Under the pieces are notes generated by a model. It was not told the origin of the DNA, searched no databases, and was given only the letters and a program-made list of their open reading frames with translations. Below, piece by piece: positions 61,201 to 64,000 of a stretch of DNA of 64,000 nt. Numbering within the stretch: position 1 is the first letter of the stretch; the number at the start of each line of letters is the position of its first letter. The stretch is from the NCBI GenBank assembly GCA_963691905.1, contig OY829891.1, positions 1 to 64,000 on the forward strand. The letters are read 5' to 3'. The stretch comes from QGON01 sp963691905. GTDB taxonomy: Bacteria > Pseudomonadota > Gammaproteobacteria > Chromatiales > Chromatiaceae. Both the position numbers and the translations under genes were made by a program.

Positions 61201-61286
61201 ATCGCGTGGGCTGTATTCCAGAAAACCACCAATTGCAAACATATGCCGACAACAACCGCGAGACCGAAACTCTTCTTTAATGCCAT
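58248..61286 (-). CDS. prsT: Giant TPR-repeat protein, PrsT-like (PEP-CTERM system)
   Basis: From the ATG at 61286, about 1012 residues. A signal peptide (LKKSFGLAVVVGICL, ending NTAHA) directs export. The rest is a chain of about 25 TPR motifs (34-residue helical pairs such as AGLGDWRLARRSVTRAIQLV). The C-terminal part (NNVALLYLSLGEYQNAL, DTVGWVHLQTG) matches the PEP-CTERM-associated TPR protein PrsT, normally encoded with exosortase and polysaccharide genes. In-frame ATGs at 61352 and 61307 lie upstream but would precede the signal peptide with charged or polar residues. It is likely a periplasmic scaffold for polysaccharide assembly or export. Confidence 0.85.
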   Translation of the reverse strand: MALKKSFGLAVVVGICLQLVVFWNTAHAIYISPPGFVQFSGSTKIRQLLETRHFREVLKLAQTHLRDKPDDGEMLAILGYAQAGLGDWRLARRSVTRAIQLVPAARADQLRLLLANILMDMGDSKEAERSYQALLARDATNTKALLGLGLLFRRTNDLPRAVDYFMRVLRIEPEQETALRALIQIHMERRDYPAIARVAKEIPEGSPSKGLGYYFEALALIRREQPDYHAAVDLLEKALDVSSSAQVLYTLGYVLMKERRTKESVHRLKEAIALNPNFFEALKLLGIISLRTEQPKAASEYLEKALSIKKSPELHHLLGKAYLLQDRREDGVNELLKSLVSADLNSDAQFALEGLYRYIGGDLEQSEIALRESLKTTPNALDARILLIANLLKQGRFEGAARQARLGMDLHPNLQALLLNLLAQAKLGAGDLEEAEKALLAALESDPDAIPARLNLSGVYFRRGQYSKAEAELKNILTKDPLHAQTRLRLGRVYQATANYNAAERVLRGPKGDVPPAQLLLRELVLLKTREREHMAALEYARIMITKYPSLFDGFLLQSQVFASLGRAADAIESLDTGLQKAGDSRKSLGLAAKLARVNGWHEKAVHYLQRHEMQFGLADPVLKKLYATELIELGSTSLAREVIQSSLSPADPDTAFLLAKSYIADGDQVKAEEYIDSALESGVSAEAVEKQRAELRLAIHTESLEEALQSKPDDPARYHALAEAHEFLGDFDAAIETYKRGAAKTQRKLLFHTQMARIYLKKGDTRRAIELAEDVLDRLGDRSDSAGDVEFRAYAVLGMSWTRRQDTGKAEAALERATREGSRLAPAFYQLAKIKLVKGDAETATKLLRSAIGIEPTVIRYYLALAQIYQRSGHVQKSAAVYEEGLAANIDSIPLLNNVALLYLSLGEYQNALTRANRALELAPQEANVLDTVGWVHLQTGNPEKAVRYLERAVDRDPKSSLYRYHLGFGYFKMGASKLAKRELEEALNHQAHAPWTQEVKRVLATIASQG

Positions 61287-61521
61287 TTTATTTATCTCAT
61301 GACCCATCACGACTTTTTGTATCGGCGCAGGTGGCTGTGCAGACACCACCACTCAGAGCAGGTTGTTCAAAACGTCATCATACACGTTTCAAAGTCCACC
61401 ACTTATTCGGCGGACAAAATTGACGGTGCAGCAAGGATGCGCATCCAGGCGCCATAAAGAACAGGAAGGACTTTTACAGGTGTTTCGATCGCTATATAAA
61501 CCTGTATTTTGAAAATCGAGA

Positions 61522-61557
61522 AGCAGGAAGGAGGCCCCAATCGGCCTCCTTCCTGCT
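61522..61557 (-). terminator. Terminator hairpin after the 61575 PEP-CTERM gene
   Basis: A perfect 15-pair stem (61522-61536 with 61543-61557) has a six-base loop. On the minus strand TTTT occurs 7 bases after the stem. It ends the 61575-62990 transcript just before the TPR gene. Confidence 0.75.
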
Positions 61558-61574
61558 GTGAGGGGAAAGACAGT

Positions 61575-62990
61575 CTATGCGTTGTATCTGGCGGGCATTG
61601 TACGCCTGCGCCGTGATACGGCTACGCCGAGTAGACCGGTGCCCAGCAATATCAGCGTGCCCGGTTCAGGTGTCCGGATGGTAAAATCGGCTGCCATGAC
61701 CTGGTCAAATGGCAGTGCCCAAGACCGATCAAACACCGCAATGTCGGGTCCGGGCGTCGTCAGATGCTGTTCGAACAGGGGCCCTAAGTTGATATTAATG
61801 TCAGGGACACCCAAAGCATTCACTATGCCAGGCAGATCCAGTCCCAGATGGGCAGAGAGGATCTCCAGATCGAACGTGGGGTCGATCCGCAGGGAAGTGG
61901 TATTTGTAAAGGTGTTGTCGAGGAAAAAAGTGGGTGTGACGGTGGTTTCCTTTGCCACTGGTGTGTTGAACAGGACGCTGTCTCCCACTGCAACAGTCTT
62001 GGACTGCCCGTCACTGAGATCCAGCTGTACCATCAACGTCGGATCGAAGGTAAAACTCTGGACAACCTGGACGTTGGCGCCAACCAGGACATCGAGCAGC
62101 TCGTAGCCGGCCGATGCGCCGAAAATCCCAATCTCCGCGCCCAATGGCGGCAGGCCAAGCAGGGTTGTCGCGATCAGATCAAGGTCTACATCCACGTCAA
62201 GGAGGGGGTCTGAGCCTATGCCGGAGGAAACGAGGTCTCCACTGGCGTTGGTCCCCGCGGTCGAGGTGTCGAGGTCAGGAATCTGAGCCGTGGTGGTGAT
62301 TGGTCCAACATCAAACGTGACGGCGGTGGTATTCGAGTCGATATCCACCAGATTGATCGTCTCGTCAATATCAATAGTCGGAAAATCCAGGGCGCCGCAA
62401 AATGCGACACAAACTTCAAACCCCCCCTCCGCATGTACGTCGAAGACGAAATCGAGAGTCAACGAGGCCTCGGGGAAGTTCGTGCTCATGGCGGCGGCAC
62501 CCTCGGCGAACGAGGTGGAAAGAAGGAGCGGCGCACCCGCGCTCAGATCCTGCTGGTCAGGCCACTCGAACGTGGTGCCCACCGGGTACGCCACGTTGAC
62601 CGAGCCGGAGTCGGCGGCGAGGGCGAGATCAAAACCGATCTGGCCATCCGTGCTGCCGGAAATCTCAGCGCCGTAGTCCCCGAGATCGGCGGAGGGAATC
62701 GTCACCGCAGGTGTACAGACGCCCCACAAGCACACTTCTGGAATCAGGGTGATCGAAGGTGTCGTGACTTCAGCGATACCCCCGATCGAGCCGGATTCGT
62801 TCCATTGCGGACCAATGAAATGGTTTATATCCAGGATTCCCGCCGCGCCCGGCGCCCACATGCTCTGGTCCGTTGTCTCAAACGCTACGTCACTTGCGTA
62901 CATTGCCGCTTGGACCGGGGCCTGCCAGAAAGTAATCAGGCAACCACCCCATAGTGCAACCAGAATACCCCTCACTCTTTGCATGCCCAT
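61575..62990 (-). CDS. PEP-CTERM sorting domain protein (large)
   Basis: A 471-residue exported protein with a signal peptide (ending near VQAA) and a C-terminal PEP-CTERM tail: RTPEPGTLILLGTGLLGVA followed by SRRRR. The mature part is acidic, rich in Asp, Thr, Gly and Ile, and beta-like, with long stretches of conserved-looking strands but no known enzyme motif. An AAAGGA ribosome site lies before the ATG at 62990. It has its own sigma-54 promoter and boxes. It is likely displayed at the surface or released into the extracellular matrix. Confidence 0.87.
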   Translation of the reverse strand: MGMQRVRGILVALWGGCLITFWQAPVQAAMYASDVAFETTDQSMWAPGAAGILDINHFIGPQWNESGSIGGIAEVTTPSITLIPEVCLWGVCTPAVTIPSADLGDYGAEISGSTDGQIGFDLALAADSGSVNVAYPVGTTFEWPDQQDLSAGAPLLLSTSFAEGAAAMSTNFPEASLTLDFVFDVHAEGGFEVCVAFCGALDFPTIDIDETINLVDIDSNTTAVTFDVGPITTTAQIPDLDTSTAGTNASGDLVSSGIGSDPLLDVDVDLDLIATTLLGLPPLGAEIGIFGASAGYELLDVLVGANVQVVQSFTFDPTLMVQLDLSDGQSKTVAVGDSVLFNTPVAKETTVTPTFFLDNTFTNTTSLRIDPTFDLEILSAHLGLDLPGIVNALGVPDININLGPLFEQHLTTPGPDIAVFDRSWALPFDQVMAADFTIRTPEPGTLILLGTGLLGVAVSRRRRTMPARYNA

Positions 62991-63150
62991 TTTGATATCC
63001 TTTTAGTGTTCGTCCAGCGAAGAATCGCGATCAAGTTCTAAATCACTGCAAATTTATTTTTCCTGATCATCATATTGAGTTGCTGCGGATATAAGGCCAC
63101 GACCTTTAGCGTTCATCAATAAAAATCGGCACAAATAACATGGAAAGTCA

Positions 63151-63166
63151 AGCATGTTTTATGCCT
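63151..63166 (-). promoter_or_regulatory. Sigma-54 promoter of the 62990 PEP-CTERM gene
   Basis: On the minus strand the sequence AGGCATAAAACATGCT has GG (63165-63164) and GC (63153-63152) separated by ten bases. The -24 part AGGCA and -12 part ATGCTT fit the sigma-54 pattern less tightly than the 55092 site. Transcription would start near 63140, about 150 bases before the ATG. Confidence 0.6.
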
Positions 63167-63232
63167 TAAAAGGTATCTCTTTGTTTTTGCAGAATAATGT
63201 TTATTTCAAAAACCCTCGGATTGTAAAGGAAT

Positions 63233-63249
63233 GTAAAATAATCCGACAC
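63233..63249 (-). promoter_or_regulatory. PEP-CTERM upstream box 4 (TGTCGGATTATTTTACA)
   Basis: The minus-strand sequence fits the 17-base motif with T in place of A at one degenerate position. It is about 70 bases upstream of the sigma-54 promoter of the same strand, matching the spacing of box 2 to its promoter. Confidence 0.65.
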
Positions 63250-63432
63250 ATTATTATGAATATTAATCCTATTATTAGGGTGCACTCCATAGGAATTATG
63301 ACCTCCTGCCGGCCATTTTTTATTCCAGATCTCCACAGCGGGTTATTAACTTGCTGTAATAAAAGAAAATATCAAGGATCTGCGGTTCAGGTGGAAGGTT
63401 GAATCCGCAGCTTAGGACAGGCCGATTGCAAC

Positions 63433-63449
63433 TGTAAAGTTTTTCGACA
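63433..63449 (-). promoter_or_regulatory. PEP-CTERM upstream box 5 (TGTCGAAAAACTTTACA)
   Basis: A weaker minus-strand match that keeps TGTCG and TTTACA at the same spacing. It lies about 270 bases upstream of the promoter, comparable with box 1 at 54824. Confidence 0.4.
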
Positions 63450-63631
63450 ATGCGGCGAGTTAGAACCTGTGATTCGTGAAATTGACAACTCTGCGACCAT
63501 TCGGTACTTTGCTGGCAGGTAGAGTAATGGCGTTTATTTCCCCCTGCGCCACATTAGACTTTCTTGTCAAAAGATTCACATTCTAAAATACAGCTCCCGG
63601 AGACCCTCCATATTTATCGCATGGCCCAGCA

Positions 63632-64000
63632 ATGAGGAACCGTCCCTTTAGGCACCTTGTCTCGCGGGATCTCATATGGATGTGCCTGGTGCTGCTGGGT
63701 CTACTCCTGCTCGCAGTGCCATTCCTCACAAGCGGTCCAAACGTTTGGCTGGAAATCGATTGGATCGACGGCAGGAAGCTTTTTTCCATTGACGATGCGT
63801 ATCGTTATTTCGCCGCCAAGAACGCCTTCCGTGTGCCTACGATTTTCCTCTGGAATTATGTTATGCCACTGGCACTGCTGTTTGATGCGATAGTGGCCGC
63901 GCTGTCTTTCGACAATCTGCTAGTCATGCGACTGAGTCACGCCCTCGTAGGAATACTGACTCTCGTAGTGATCGCCCGTGCCAGCCTTAGATCCGGATGT
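63632..64000 (+). CDS. Membrane protein, probably glycosyltransferase (partial, right edge)
   Basis: A frame open for 123 codons from ATG 63632 to the right edge. It has a basic N-terminus, a membrane segment at about residues 15-32 (WMCLVLLGLLLLAVPFLTS), then a polar stretch with DDAYRYFAAKNAF, and further hydrophobic segments from about residue 75. The acidic DDAYRY motif after the first membrane segment resembles GT-C (mannosyltransferase/ArnT-like) enzymes and some PEP-CTERM-associated membrane proteins. The start has no strong ribosome site. The call beyond membrane protein is tentative. Confidence 0.55.
   Translation, partial: MRNRPFRHLVSRDLIWMCLVLLGLLLLAVPFLTSGPNVWLEIDWIDGRKLFSIDDAYRYFAAKNAFRVPTIFLWNYVMPLALLFDAIVAALSFDNLLVMRLSHALVGILTLVVIARASLRSGC

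Larger units (their letters stand above)
62991..63631. other. Divergent intergenic region with PEP-CTERM control elements
   Basis: A 641-base AT-rich gap between the PEP-CTERM gene and the right-edge gene. It holds the sigma-54 promoter and two boxes listed separately. A further half site, TTTACA on the minus strand, lies near 63223-63228. No gene is supported. Confidence 0.6.

Noticed and set aside
61435..61446. Perfect 12-base palindrome GGATGCGCATCC
   Set aside because: Single short palindrome with no second copy or promoter context; not enough to call an operator.
1..64000. CRISPR arrays, tRNA, rRNA or intact insertion sequences
   Set aside because: No regularly spaced repeats, no clover-leaf or rRNA-like stretches, and no transposase frames were seen on reading.

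Overview
The window looks like chromosomal DNA of an autotrophic, probably sulfur-oxidising gammaproteobacterium that uses the reductive TCA (rTCA) cycle. It carries a large two-subunit ATP-citrate lyase, a ferredoxin-dependent 2-oxoglutarate synthase, a monomeric isocitrate dehydrogenase and proton-translocating transhydrogenase. It also has PEP-CTERM/sigma-54 genes and an exopolysaccharide locus. This mix recalls the vestimentiferan tubeworm endosymbiont group and its free-living relatives. That placement is inference from gene content; no rRNA gene is present to test it.

Layout. 1-1908 (-) holds the N-terminal part of a secreted multihaem cytochrome c that runs off the left edge. 2388-9861 is ordinary chromosome on the minus strand: an EF-hand secreted protein, an alpha/beta hydrolase, the SbcC/SbcD nuclease pair and a secreted protein of unknown function. 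10440-38666 (mostly +) is a carbon-fixation island. It begins with a soluble fumarate reductase (FrdB- and FrdA-like) joined to HdrC and HdrB, then KorDABC, then HdrA with an MvhD/Flx-type NADH-oxidising module. From 13074 to 22655 these genes overlap or nearly touch. ATP-citrate lyase (aclB, aclA), NADP isocitrate dehydrogenase, two ferritin-like proteins, a few small genes, aconitase, PntA, PntB and malate dehydrogenase follow. 39359-54617 (+) is a polysaccharide locus of the Wza/Wzc/Wzx/Wzy type with four sulfotransferases and a CysQ-type PAP phosphatase, pointing to a sulfated exopolysaccharide. 55215-64000 is a PEP-CTERM region: two PEP-CTERM proteins with sigma-54-type promoters and shared 17-bp upstream boxes, a giant TPR protein of the PrsT type, a glycosyltransferase/acetyltransferase pair, and the start of a membrane protein cut by the right edge.

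How the parts may work together. The most interesting proposal is that FrdAB-HdrCB and HdrA-MvhD-Flx form one flavin-based electron-bifurcating machine. NADH would be oxidised at the Flx module, HdrA would split the electrons, fumarate would be reduced by FrdA at high potential, and reduced ferredoxin would be delivered to 2-oxoglutarate synthase encoded between the two halves. This would tie two reductive steps of the cycle, fumarate to succinate and succinyl-CoA to 2-oxoglutarate, to one NADH-driven complex. PntAB would then supply NADPH to isocitrate dehydrogenase for the next carboxylation, and aconitase and ATP-citrate lyase would finish the citrate branch. Fumarase, succinyl-CoA synthetase and pyruvate synthase are not in the window. 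No tRNA, rRNA, CRISPR array or intact insertion sequence was seen.
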